The position numbers were made by a program, and so were the translations under genes. The notes under the pieces were generated by a model. That model saw only the letters and a program-made list of their open reading frames with translations. It was not told the DNA's origin and did no database searches. From Eutypa lata (Eukaryota > Ascomycota > Sordariomycetes > Xylariales > Diatrypaceae): 64,000 nt of DNA. The DNA lies in contig JAKULF010000004.1 of assembly GCA_022661535.1 (NCBI GenBank), positions 4,154,001-4,218,000 on the forward strand, given 5' to 3'. Below are positions 47,530-58,508 of this stretch, piece by piece (within the stretch, counting starts at the first letter, position 1; each line of letters opens with the position of its first letter).

Positions 47530-48084
47530 TCAATTTCGTAGTCTGTTATGACCAACTACCCGGAGTGATTCCATCTCTACCATTCCTCCATCCGACGTCA
47601 TGGGGCCAGCCTGCCTCTTCCGACTCCTCGTAGTGTAGCAGAATAGACAAATTTCGAATGCAGTGAATAGCCAAAGTATTAAGGAGACCATATCTATACA
47701 AAACGCCGCTGTTGCCACCCTAGTGTTATACTTCTTGACCTCGGGACCATGACCCCTTAATCCCCTACAGCCAAAGGCCAGCTGCGCCGTAAGAATGGCG
47801 TTGACCATCCATAAGAGCATCAGTATTGCATCCCACAAGCACGAGCAGATGAGATTGAGGACCGTCGCGAAGCAGTGTATTCCACACGTCAACACCGATA
47901 GAACGGCCACAACTTCAACATATATCCAATTTGTCTCGGCGTCGGAGTCGGTATGAGCCTAGGTTGCGATGTCGACGGCGTAGAGGGCGATTGCGATAAT
48001 CGCAAATACAAATTGCAGGGTTCGAAGAGCGGTGCGGGTGAGGATTCCATGGATGCCATTCGTGTGCCAGTATTCTTTTATCAT
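47530..48084 (-). pseudogene. Four-helix MARVEL-like membrane protein with in-frame TAG
   Basis: From the ATG at 48084 the frame is 184 codons long but is interrupted once, by TAG at 47959-47961 (codon 42). Before it: TRTALRTLQFVFAIIAIALY, a first membrane helix typical of fungal MARVEL-like proteins. After it: ETNWIYVEVVAVLSVLTCGI (helix 2), WDAILMLLWMVNAILTAQLAF (helix 3), and AFCIDMVSLILWLFTAFEIC (helix 4), then a polar tail. The arrangement of four helices on both sides of the stop is exactly that of an intact gene, so the TAG looks recent, suppressed or erroneous. An ORF starting at an internal GTG would keep only three helices and is unlikely to be native. Family assignment is by topology and pattern only; role unknown. 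Confidence 0.62.
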
Positions 48085-49120
48085 GACTCTACGGCATACA
48101 ATGATTAGATCATGTAAGTAAGGCATATTACCAGACGGCGTGACATACCTGTGAGATGAAGGGAGGTTAATGTGTGATAAGTCGTTACCCCGTCTTGATG
48201 ATTGCAGTAAAGAATGAAATGTAGAGGAAATAGGAATATGGTAAAAGAAGACTTCATCAACATTACCTACTCAGGTTCGGAGGATACTAATTATTTACAG
48301 ACATGCTCCTCATAGCACTGTAAGGTTTCAAGGAATTACGGGGCATATATTCATTATTAGTGCCATATCGAGTCATGTCAATTTCCTTTTTTCGCAAACG
48401 TCGAACACTCTTCTGGGCCGTTCCCTGTAGCTGTTCAGGCTCCCTTTGAACGAGAATGGTTCCGCATCTGCATATGCAGGACTTGAGAGCTGTCGACAGA
48501 TCTTCTCCATTCTGTGTATCGAAAGAACATTGCATCTGCGGGATAGGTATCAGGAGAGCTCTCTTAGCGAGTCAAACCATTGAATTACGATACGCTGTTC
48601 CACATTTCTTAACTCTCTAGTTGGGGCGCTATGCTATAGCCTTTTGTTTTTCGCATTTGTATGCGAAAAAGGCCCACCAATATACGACGACTACTATGCG
48701 GATGGCTTAGACCTATCCCGGCCCCTGAATATTTGGGGAGTTCGAACTATTTCGATGCCCCAATTCTCCTGTCACCGCCTCCTAGCTCGTTTCTACCGTG
48801 GTTCAATGTTAAATACTATGTAACTGCCTTCATTATAATTCGTCATTTGGCCAGTACATCTGCCTAGCTTTGCATGTAAACGCGGGAGGAACGCTTCATA
48901 TGACGTATATGTTCATAAATTCTATCCGAAAAACCCCATAGAATTATACGTATAATAATCCTAGGATACGCATAATATACCTTACGTGTGACATGTCTAG
49001 GACACCAGTACCCCTTTACGATCCAGATCCTATGTCAAGTTTATAAATGCCTACGAGAGCCAGTCATGGTATGAATCTACCTAATGCCAGGACAAGCTCA
49101 ATGATGCCCAACACGACAAT
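48085..49120. other. Intergenic, no gene recognised
   Basis: Divergent promoter space. A minus-strand frame at 48287-48535 with several cysteines (SCICRCGTILV) and a basic stretch has no recognised family or splice context and is not called. Confidence 0.45.
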
Positions 49121-51572
49121 ATGAGCTCTGCACTGTTAGTTACGGTACTTACATTTCTGCTTAGTGTAGTTGCCGGTGAGACTTGCAGATGTGTGAGTAT
49201 ACATGTTGTTGCGAGATAAGCGGAGATACACCGTACTGATTTACGAATAGACACCTTCCGATGCCTGTTGGCCCGCGACTTCGGAGTGGGAGTCTTTTAA
49301 CTCCACCCTATCCGGTCGTTTGATACACCCTGTTCCCCCAGGAGCCGTAGTAAGTTGTTCTTGGTATTCTATTTCACCCCTCTTATTCATTCGTGTCCGG
49401 CCATTTGAGTAGTAATAGGAGTAAGGTGCTGTGGTACCGGGTTTTGGCGTTTACAGGGTTCCAAATATGACAATTTCTAACTCCAGGTGTTATAGTGCTA
49501 TCCCTCTCGCGAAGAATACAACGCGACGGCTTGCGAGGAAGTCATTTCGCTATGGAGCACGGCAACTTATTATTCATCTGATCCCATCACAATCAATGGC
49601 CAAGAATGGGCGAATGACAGTTGCACCCCGATCTACCCGAATGGAACGAGTGTCAGCGGCGATACCCACGCTGGTGAGAAAGGCTGCGGGATTGGAATGT
49701 ATCCTGTTTACGTCGTCAATGCTACCGAGTCGAGTCACGTCGTAGCCGCAGTAGAGTTTGCAAAAAGGTGGAATCTGCGACTGAACATCAAAAACACCGG
49801 GCACAATGGAAGCGGAAGGTAAGGGGTTATTCTACGAGACCTTGAATGGACACTGCTAAGATCTGTTGAACAGGAACACGGCCTATGGAAGCCTGTCGTA
49901 TGTCTTCCCCGGACTTTGAGGAATACGAGCACACTAAACTATGGCGAGACTAACAAGGACAGGATATGGACACACCATATGAAAAATATCCAGTTTCATG
50001 AAAAGTTCACTGAGAAATGTCCAAAGGCAGCCAATATGACGAAGGAGATGGCTGCCACTTTGGGTGCTGGTGTACAAGATGGGGAGTTGTTCGCGGCAAT
50101 GGCAGAAAATAACGCCGTGGCTGTCGGCGGTACCAATAATGTATAATCGGATCCCGATTTAACTGAGTCATATCAAGGTACTAACGTTCATTTTTAGGAC
50201 GTCGGCGTTGTTGGATGGGCAGTTGGAGGAGGACATGGCCGTAAGTGGCATGATGAATCATTGACCCCTCTGCTTCAAACGACAACTACCCATCCGGGGC
50301 CCCTTAAAACCAGCCAAGGTTTTAATATGACCCTTGACTCGAGCCCGCTCCAGTTATAGGATCAAATGCCAGTTGGAGTTAATTCCAGAGATCACAGTTT
50401 TAACAGGCAAGTATGGTATGGGGGCCGATAACATCATCGAGGCCGAAATCGTTATACCGAGCGGCGACGTCCTCATCGCTAATGCGTGTCAAAACGATGA
50501 CCTATTCTGGGCAATCCGTGGCGGTGGTGGAGGAACATTCGGAGTCATCACCAGTCTAACGGTTAAAGCATATCCCATGCCCTATGTTGCCGTTTGGAGT
50601 CCCAGCATCCATGCGGCGAACGGCACCACTCCCGAAGCCTGGTGGGACTTCGTAGCCCGTTTCCATGGCCTTCTCCCTGCGGCTCAAGCCCAGGGGCTTC
50701 AAGGGTACTGGACTATGGGCAGCAGCCCTACCTGGACTCTTACCGGAGCCCTTTTCATCTACAACGCCGCGAATGATACAGTCAAGCAAATACAAGCACC
50801 GCTTGAAATGCTGTTGTCGGAATCCAATGACACAATTACCTACACTACTACGTCCCTATGGTCTCCTTCGTGGTATGAACTTCTCTCGCTACTTCCGATC
50901 CCGGGAAGTGGAGGCCTGTCGCGTGGTATTACTGCAAGTAGACTTCTTACAAGCCATGCCGTTGAGAATCACACGCTTTTCGCCCGAACACTGGAAGAAA
51001 TTGGCACAAAGTCAGCAGCCTTAACAGTGAGATCCCCCCTTTATCCTACGTTGGAGCAATGCCGTGGTGGACTAATACGTACGAATGCAGCACGATGCTC
51101 ATCCGATATCTCTGTCAGGCATCCTGACCGCAAGCAAGACTCCGGTTGACAACGCCTTGAATCCAGCTTGGCGTGATACCGTGGTCCACCTCATCGCTTC
51201 TCGAAGCTGGGATGCTTCCTTGCCTCCTGCCCAGGTCAGCGAGTTGGTGAATGACATGACTTATAACAAGTTAAACGCCTTACGGATGCTTGATCCGGCT
51301 TCTGGGGCTTATCTCAATGAGGCATGTCAAACCTCCTTTCCACATGAATATTACTCCCCGGTGCATCCATTAACTCTTGCTAGGCAAACATTTTTGAACC
51401 CGATTGGCAATGGTCCTTTTTCGGACCGAACTATGGAAGTCTACATGCGATCAAGGCTAAGTATGATCCAGAAAATCTACTCTGGTGCCGTCAATGTGTA
51501 GGCAGCGAAGATTGGTATCAGAACGAAGATGGCAGACTTTGTCGGGGGTTTCAACCGCTTAAGCCATTTTAA
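49121..51572 (+). CDS. Secreted FAD-linked oxidase, berberine-bridge-enzyme-like
   Basis: VAO/BBE-family flavoenzyme, secreted; substrate unknown, and relatives oxidise sugars, alkaloids or polyketide intermediates. Nine exons: 49121-49192, 49251-49349, 49496-49818, 49874-49897, 49963-50140, 50198-50240, 50398-51026, 51091-51321 and 51384-51572; 595 residues. The signal peptide MSSALLVTVLTFLLSVVAG precedes a cysteine-containing start. The FAD-attachment region is NIKNTGHNGSGR (His about 160). GSLSIWTHHMKNIQFHEKF, AVAVGGTNNDVGVVGWAVGG and GGHG follow. The second flavin-linking cysteine of bicovalent BBEs is replaced by the His of GGGHG, so monocovalent FAD is expected. The BBE C-terminal block is present (NIFEPDWQWSFFGPNYGSL, KYDPENLLWCRQCVGSEDW). 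The eighth intron begins GCATGT, a GC-AG intron. Exon 4 is only 24 nt. The start fits MSSALL after a CAAT leader. Confidence 0.9.
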
Positions 51573-52206
51573 TTTAAATTATTGGGTGTTAAGTGTGAAA
51601 TGTGGAGGCTGGATTTCTAACTTCCGACATGAACCAATTACATACAAAAGTCACTTGACCTCCTTGGTCTGTAGGTTGTAAGTTGTAGGTCTGTATTTGT
51701 CAGTCTATAATGTGCACGCTGAAGATATAAGGCGCAGACTAGTGCAGACTAAGTGGCAGCGAAGCTCCGACGACCTATAGAGGGTTGTGGCAGCCCATAA
51801 AAGGGGGCTTCGCCCCCTAGAGTTCTGTAGTGAAGCAAGTGTTAGGTAATAATGGTCATATCTATTCATCCCTAAGCTCTGGTCTCTTCCATTCACTCTG
51901 AACATAATCCTCTGACAGTATTGTAAGCTGTAAGTAGTAGGTCTACAGCCACCTTTCAAGCAGAGACGTGGCTTAAATGAAACCGTTTGATTGGGTGCGT
52001 CCGTGGTCGCCGCCCTCATTGTCCAAGAAGGAGATTTTTATCTTAGTAAAAGGGTGATCCCAAATGTGGTATAGTTGTGGGGCGCATTGCACTAGGAGAG
52101 AAATCAGAATTCGATATAACCCCGTGCAATCCACTTAATGACGTGACATTCGTGGCCTAGTAATATAAATTTGAATCTCCAGGTAAAAACAGACCAACCT
52201 ACCACG
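51573..52206. other. Intergenic with hairpin-bearing repeat
   Basis: No gene. Includes the LTR-like element at about 51660-51960 described separately. The last 130 bp before the next ATG serve as promoter. Confidence 0.5.
51660..51960. repeat. LTR- or MITE-like remnant with hairpin
   Basis: CATAAAAGG is followed at once by a perfect hairpin (GGGGGC TTC GCCCCC) and CTAGAG, the same order (TATA-like box, GC hairpin, CTAG) as at about 8983-9015. Related phrases TTGTAAG-TTGTAGGTCTGTA (51669-51695) and TTGTAAG-CTGTAAGTAGTAGGTCTAC (51920-51945) flank it as imperfect direct repeats. No coding part. A solo LTR or non-autonomous element is possible. Confidence 0.3.
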
Positions 52207-53511
52207 ATGACCAACATGTATGACGGACCTCAGACCATACGAACCCTCCGCGCCTACGGGCTGCAGGAAATGCCATGGGGCTACGTCCGACGCGCCAACA
52301 GTGTGCTAGACCAGGACCCGGACACCATCCGACAGGACGCAGCGAGCACACGAATCATTGTGCACGAGCGGTATCCGGCTCTCGTAGAGGCCTTTCTTCG
52401 CCATAAGCGGCGCCACGGCAGCCGGCGCGAGAAAGCGCTTTATGGCGACGGCGTTGGTGGTGGTGGTGGTGAGTCGGACACCGGGAGCTGGACCTGGGAG
52501 CGGCAGGTAGCCCGGCTGGTGGAGAAGCGGCCGCTGGTCTTTGTGGATTCGCACGATTCCACCGTGCTGCGCAATGGGCGACGTGCTAGCGCGGACGCGT
52601 GGGATGCGCTCGGCTCGGATGATGATCCCGCGGAGTCGGCTGCGGGGCGGGCGGGTATGGATTTGGATGAGTATCTGAGCTACGACGAGATTATGCTGGG
52701 GAGTCTGCTAGGTGTCAGCGGGCCGAGCGAGTTCATCAATAGTGGCAGTCGGGCGAACTGCGCCGTGAAGGGCAGAGATGGGACGTATGAGCGAAAGGGT
52801 GTGGTCGTGGGGCTCGTTGGTGCGAGGTTCGAGAGAGCAGATCGCATGGATAGCGTGCACATCCTTCCAACGGTGGAGAATCCGAAGCAACATCCCGAGC
52901 TCAGCAGGCTGTTTCAAGAGTTCTTCGGCTGCTCGAGGACGGCGCAGAATGTCGGCTTTGATGCGGCGATGTACAAGGCTCGGATGCGCGTGACGGTCGA
53001 CATCTTGCTTCTCGAGGCCATCGACCGAGCCGGGGAAGCTGGCAGGCAGGCTTATGTCTATGTTGTGGGCCTCGGTCTTGGCGTTTGGCTGATCAACCCC
53101 GACCAACCTCAGCTTTTCATCGAGGTCTTCGTGGACGCTCTGGAACAGATGAAGGACGACGCCAGGCTCTCACAAATCGGCACCTTGGAATTCGCATGGA
53201 TTCGGGTCCCTGCGGCAACTCAGAAACAGGTGACTGAAGCCGGAGCGAGGCACGGCATCAACGTCAAGTTTTCGAGGCGGGATCCAGCGGCGAAGCTCAG
53301 CGGCGCGGAAGCTGAACAGCTTTTGGTAGTTAGCTACGCTTGGGACGGCAATGCCTTTCCGGGGAATGAGTATTGGGTTGGCATGCTTACGGCGAGCGGA
53401 GACCCAGCCGCAGCTTGTATGAGCACCATTAGCGAGCTACATAATCCGCTTATGAATCCTGGTTTTCTCCAGCGGATCAAGATTCTCAAGCAAGATAGAA
53501 TAGGTACATAG
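52207..53511 (+). CDS. DUF4804 domain protein
   Basis: Single exon, 434 residues from the ATG at 52207. The chain matches the DUF4804 pattern: VERKGVVVGLVGARFERADR-type VVGLVGARFERAD, PELSRLFQEFFG, AAMYKARMRVTVDILLLEAI, the very characteristic AYVYVVGLGLGVWLINPDQP, and LEFAWIRVPAATQKQ, then NVKFSRRDPAAKL and VVSYAWDGNAFPGNEYW. Function is unknown for the family, which is found in bacteria and fungi and looks nucleotide- or ADP-ribose-fold like, though I cannot prove that. The first 190 residues hold a Gly-rich tract (GVGGGGGES) and a conserved PLVFVDSHDSTVLRNGR. It is soluble with no targeting signal. Being intronless and isolated, it could be of transferred origin, but the codon bias matches neighbouring genes. 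Confidence 0.8.
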   Translation: MTNMYDGPQTIRTLRAYGLQEMPWGYVRRANSVLDQDPDTIRQDAASTRIIVHERYPALVEAFLRHKRRHGSRREKALYGDGVGGGGGESDTGSWTWERQVARLVEKRPLVFVDSHDSTVLRNGRRASADAWDALGSDDDPAESAAGRAGMDLDEYLSYDEIMLGSLLGVSGPSEFINSGSRANCAVKGRDGTYERKGVVVGLVGARFERADRMDSVHILPTVENPKQHPELSRLFQEFFGCSRTAQNVGFDAAMYKARMRVTVDILLLEAIDRAGEAGRQAYVYVVGLGLGVWLINPDQPQLFIEVFVDALEQMKDDARLSQIGTLEFAWIRVPAATQKQVTEAGARHGINVKFSRRDPAAKLSGAEAEQLLVVSYAWDGNAFPGNEYWVGMLTASGDPAAACMSTISELHNPLMNPGFLQRIKILKQDRIGT

Positions 53512-54096
53512 CTCCGGTTGATGCCGCTGAACCGGAATGTGATCAACTTCACTACTGATTATTGGCAATGTACTAGCCAAAGGGATTTACCCGAGCCCAA
53601 CAACAACACTCTTACTTTAGCCTCTTATGATACTTAATTCAGTGTTACCAGAACTTCGAGTAGACTTCCAGTGTTTTAGCAGCTACCAATTAAGTTTACA
53701 AACCATTATCTCCTAAAGTGCCAAAGTCATAAACACGTATTACCCCTGTTTCAAATCTACGAATTAACATATTTTGTCCAAGGACCGGTTAACATCAAGT
53801 TTGGCTCCTTTCAGTTTTAAAGTTATCTTAAGGATAAAGATACCTATAAATATGTATACGCATTATGGGTATTCTCTTAACGAACGACAAGAAACGAAAG
53901 CTGAGCTCGATATTTCCAATATTTCCCCAAAGACGGGCCGAACCAAGACTCCGCCATCCTCAATGATGCCAGGTTAGGTAAAGTTGAATCGAGCATAGGC
54001 AATGATTGATACGTAACATCAAATACGTAACAGTCGCAACGAGCACATCTATAACACCGCCCAATCTCAACTTAACCACCCATCACGCTTGTCCGA
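53512..54096. other. Convergent intergenic region
   Basis: AT-rich spacer between two 3' ends; no gene seen. Confidence 0.55.
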
Positions 54097-55220
54097 CTAA
54101 GCCTGCGCGTCGCGCTTCATCGCCTCCTGGATCCAGTCCTGCTTCTGTCTGCCAATCTCCCTCAGCGTCTCCTCCGAGAGCTCGTTCATATCCAAGTACG
54201 CGTGTGGGGTCGGCACGTGACGGCCCTTCTCGAAGCCAGGGCGCTTCAGGAGCCTATACAGCCAGTCCTTGACGTGGGGGAACTCGTCTAGGCTGGCAAT
54301 TCCACTGTATTCTGTAGAAAAGAAAAGATAGTTAAGTATTGCAGTTTAACAAGGTGTGCATACATACACGCATGAATACCATCAATTATTCAAGGGGGAG
54401 TGAAGGAGGGAGTCTTACTATATGCGGTGACCCATGGCCAGACAGCAATGTCGGCAATGGTGACCCGGTCACCTACGAGGTACCCGTGTGGATTCTTGGC
54501 AAGTTGGGCGTCCATGGTACGATAGAGGCGGCGCGACTCGTTTACGTATCGGTTCAGAGCATACGGATAGATTTCGCCGGCGGATCCTAGACAGCCAAAT
54601 ACAAGTCACGTCAGCGAATGTAACAGGTTTTCAAACGAAGTGAGTGGTAATTGAGGTAGGAGAGAACTAGAGTCAGTCGTACTTGCGAAATGGTTTGCCT
54701 GGCCTTGCATGGGACCAAGGCCGCCCATTTGCCACATGAGCTACATTATTCGAGTTAGCAGTGTCCCCCATTTCCCCCTTGTGTTTCCGGGGTTATTAGA
54801 TAGTAATCTTACCCAGCTTGTCACCTCCCAGTGCTCCTTCGAACCATAAGGATAGGAGATCTTATGGTCCTTATCGTACCGAGCCACGAGGTACTGAAGC
54901 ATGGCACCACTCTCCCACACTTTCAATTCCTGTCTGTCCTCATCCTTGTCCGTCAAGGCTGGGATGCGGCCATTGGGGTTGATCTCAAGGAACCATGGCT
55001 CCTTCTGCTCGTGTTCCGTCATCTTGATAGCACGAACCTAGATAAACAAAAAGAATCGTGTCAGTACTAAAATAATTTCCTAGTGACCGAAATGTTTCTA
55101 GGTAGGATGTAATTTATCTCATACTTTGTATTCCAATCCCAATTCTTCCAAGGCAATGGAAATTTTCAGGCCGTTGGGAGTGCCCTCTGTGTAGAGAACG
55201 ATGTCCGTCTTGTTGCCCAT
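54097..55220 (-). CDS. Glutathione S-transferase, URE2/GTT-like
   Basis: Cytosolic GST that conjugates or reduces substrates with glutathione. Five exons: complement 55125-55220, 54813-55037, 54683-54740, 54419-54586 and 54097-54311, 253 residues. The N-terminal thioredoxin fold begins DIVLYTEGTPNGLKISIALE (S/T near residue 11-15 as the glutathione-activating position), then FLEINPNGRIPALTDKD (cis-Pro) and VWESGAMLQYLVARYD with the ES pair that binds the gamma-glutamyl group. The C-terminal helical domain has WQMGGLGPMQGQANHF, GYLVGDRVTIADIAVWPWV and FPHVKDWLYRLLKRPGF. This is the fungal Ure2-like/GTT class seen in general detoxification. Introns have consistent phases. A GAA repeat lies in the leader upstream of the ATG. 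Confidence 0.95.
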
Positions 55221-55281
55221 ATTTATTGAATGTATTGAGATGGCTATAGTAACTAACTAAAATAGCGAAGAAGTCCTGGAT

Positions 55282-55302
55282 GAGAAGAAGAAGAAGAAGA
55301 AG
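55282..55302. repeat. GAA microsatellite in GST leader
   Basis: Seven near-perfect GAA units (TTC on the gene strand), 62 bp before the GST start codon. A pyrimidine-rich 5' leader on the coding strand, which may affect promoter or leader function. Confidence 0.85.
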
Positions 55303-55930
55303 TGTGGTCTTGAAGGGGTGCTGAGTTACTGATGAGTAGAGTGTGTAGTTGATACCGGAAATGGTCCTCTTTATATTAACTCAGTTTTCATTCACCCTAG
55401 ACATCACACCAAGAATTGAGAAGGCCAGCTGCCTCTTGATGACGCCCGCAACATCATCTTGAGCTTGCATTACAAATGCATAACACAAGAGCCCTGTGAT
55501 TTATAACAAGACTCCGGATATATGATCAAGTCAAGTTGGGGAATGCCAAGAATCGCGAATCTGCAACCAACCAGGGACCTGATACTCGATTAGGAAAGGG
55601 TGAGATCGCCGTATGCCACATTTTATCGTGGTGGGTCACTTCTGGGCACACCCCCAACATCAGAGTCACTAAATAAGCTTCTAGCCAATACTACGTATTA
55701 GTAATCCGTGAAGTATGCGGTAATCAATCGCAGCTTACAACGATTTTTATCAGTTCCGTACGATATCAGCTGCAATGATTCGTCTGTCAGCTATACAGTA
55801 AGAAGAGAAAGCACCATGGATCCTGTCTTTTCCTAGAATTGCGTGGTCCACCACTTCACAATATTATTATTAGCTTAATGTTCGACATATCTTGTCGTCT
55901 TTATCATACATGTGAGTGCGAACTCAGTAT
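55303..55930. other. Divergent promoter region, GST and transcription factor
   Basis: No gene. A TATATTAAC motif near 55372 suits the GST promoter on the minus strand. The right half leads to the transcription factor start. Confidence 0.45.
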
Positions 55931-57880
55931 ATGAAGATGGAACCTTCGGGGAAGCGGCCTCTTCTATTTGTCCACTCCAACGGCCCAACTCACCGCCGCG
56001 ACAAGGCCGTCAAGACCAACATCCGCCGCCATGTGATGGTTGACATTGGCCGAGCGCGGCGGAAACCGGCACGGAATCCGACCACCGACAGCTTATTACT
56101 TTTACCGCAAAACGTGGAAGAGGAGATAGAGCATGTCAACAACTTCAACAACAACAGCAATGCCTCGGTTGGTAATGAGACGGGCCGGGTCCCCCTAATA
56201 TCTGCAGCTGTAGCGGTAGTCCCCTTGGAATTGGAACGGCCCTTCTGGGACTACCAGCACCCCCTAGCGATCCTCGAACGGGAGCGCGCGATGGACATGT
56301 TCTCGGCATACGGGATTACGCTTATGATGGCGGAGGGAAGGAATCATCCGGCAGGAATTGGAACAAGTGAGCGGACAAAATAAAACTCCCATTCACCTAT
56401 TCATATACCTATCGCGCACCGACTTATCAAATTGAGGCAGACCACCACTCCTCAGACACATTTTGGTTCCCATTTGCGTTCAAGAAATCCGCCTTCCTCC
56501 GGCAGTTCCGCCAGATTTTCACCAGGCGTGACGTCCTCACCACCCTGTACTGGGAGTCGCCCGCGAAGTTCCGGCACCTAGCATTGGAGCGCTCGACAGG
56601 TACGATCACTTGCGTCGAGGCGAGACTGACCAGCTCCGACGCAAGGATTGCGACGTCAAACGCTGTCATCAATGCTGTTTTGGCTCTCATTTGCTATAAT
56701 GTGCGGAATAATGCCAGAATAAGGCCTCTATTATTCTCCTACCTTTTTTTTTTTTTGTTTCTGAGGAAAGGAAAAAAGCTGATTGTGACGATGGCAGTTT
56801 ATAAATTTGGACTTCGATCAAGCTCTAATTCATCTCAAGGGCTTGGAGATGGTGATCGCTACTAGAGGTGGCATTCATCGCTTGCGAGACGAGAAGGAAC
56901 TTAGACTGATGATGTTCTGGTATGACCTAACATAACATGACATGACACAGATAGGACGATGAAAATACTATCCTCCCTTCATCTTTTTACCGCGCTCACT
57001 TACTTGAAGCTAACACGTAGATCGGGTCTGCAGGGTCGACATCACAGCATCTCTACTCTACGATCTCACGCCACGGTTTCCGCTGCCCTCGGACCTCCTT
57101 ACCCCCGCCGTTCACCACCAAGCTGCCAAGTGTGCTCCGGAGACGCTCCCAAAGCCGCTCGTCAGCATCATGACAACGATGATGAAGAAAGCAGAACCCA
57201 CAAACACAAAAGACACAGATTCCACGCATGTCCTCCTGTCTTGCCTGGCCGACCTGAACGCCGTCGCCGCGCTCATCGAATCCGAGTTCGCTGCCAAGCA
57301 CGACGGGCTGTGGGAAGACGAGTATATGGGGCTAAGAATCAACCCCATCGCGCATCGCTTACTCGATGGTGGTAGACCAACGCTAGCGCCAGCACCAGCT
57401 GCCGCATCCACGGCGGCAACGGTAGATTACGAGCAGCAGCAGCAGCAGCGGCTGATCTTGGAGGAGACACTACGGCTCGGGGCAATCCTCTGGATCATCT
57501 GGATCAAGCGCCGCTATAGATCGTATCCAAGCACGCCTACGGTGTATGTGTCGAAGTTGTTAGGTCTGCTGTCGACAATGGTACGACACGGGTGGACGGA
57601 AAGGGAAACGGAAACGGAGACCTCAATAAGTATGACTTCGGATCTCCTGTCAATCCGGGTCTGGCTGCTGGTTCTTTGCGGCATCAGCTCCTGTAGCAGT
57701 CTTGCTGCTAGAGAGCAGACGACGGCTGTGGATATGCTGGCCCGCGAAATGCGACAGCTAGGAGGGGATAATAATGAGGCATGGGCTAAGTTGATGGTAC
57801 GAGTACGGCAGATGCCCTGGGTTGGTGTTTTTGAAGCCCCTTGTGCTGTGCTCAAGGGGCTAGTACATGAAATTGGTTGA
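55931..57880 (+). CDS. Fungal-trans-2 type transcription factor lacking a zinc cluster
   Basis: Regulator-type protein with the fungal-specific transcription factor domain (DUF3468/PF11951) but no Zn2Cys6 domain. Exons 55931-56366, 56441-56700, 56798-56919 and 57034-57880, 554 residues. The N-terminus RPLLFVHSNGPTHRRD and KTNIRRHVMVDIGRARRKP is a basic block shared by many such zinc-less proteins. Then come PFWDYQHPLAILERERAMDM, FWFPFAFKKSAFLRQF, LALERSTGTITCVEARLTSS, NAVINAVLALICYN, IHLKGLEMVIATRGGIHRL and ELRLMMFW, joined by an intron to VDITASLLYDLTPRFPLPSD. The C-terminal half is helical and has a CAG-encoded polyglutamine run (about 57432-57449). An in-frame stop sits at 55913, confirming the ATG at 55931. 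Without a visible DNA-binding domain it may act through partners. Targets cannot be inferred. Confidence 0.85.
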
Positions 57881-58508
57881 TTAGTCTCACTTATTGTGGA
57901 AAAGTCGCTGAATAACAAATCTGTATAGGGCGAATACATGACAAGGAAATTTGCACGAACTTTTAGCATTGATTCACTATCTGCAAACAACACGTAGCAA
58001 TCTTACAAAGGTGATATCCTGCAGTTGGGCTACAAAACTGTGACCACCATGACTATTTTAGCTACGCGTAACTTAAGATATACCTACTTAGTCAATACCA
58101 AGGCCGTACATATCCTTCGCACATATCCAGATATGGTAAAGATTTAGCATCAAAGGATATAGCTTTACTCTTTCATCTTTCTAGCACATAGTACGGCCCT
58201 CCCTACGGAGCGAGCTGTCTTACAAACACCCCTAAGGCTAAAGTTTACACATCACTATCATTTCTGGATCAGGGTATTCTAAACCCTCTCAACTGAGAGT
58301 AATCTTCTGTGTTGAGTCCACTTCGGGATGTGATGACTTAAGAATGATTTGGAACTATGAGCCCCACCGTTGCTATCAAGGCACTGCTGTGAGCTTTCAT
58401 GGGGATACGGATTAGAAATTACCAAGGCCGTATACATATTTTCTGAATGCTAATGGCACCCCGCACCGACTAGGGGGACAGACCGGAACAAATTAGGAGT
58501 TTAGCATA
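57881..58508. other. Convergent intergenic region
   Basis: AT-rich spacer between 3' ends; no gene or RNA recognised. Confidence 0.55.

Noticed and set aside
48287..48535. Minus-strand frame with a cysteine cluster
   Set aside because: No start context, splice partner or recognised family; the composition is similar to the surrounding spacer.
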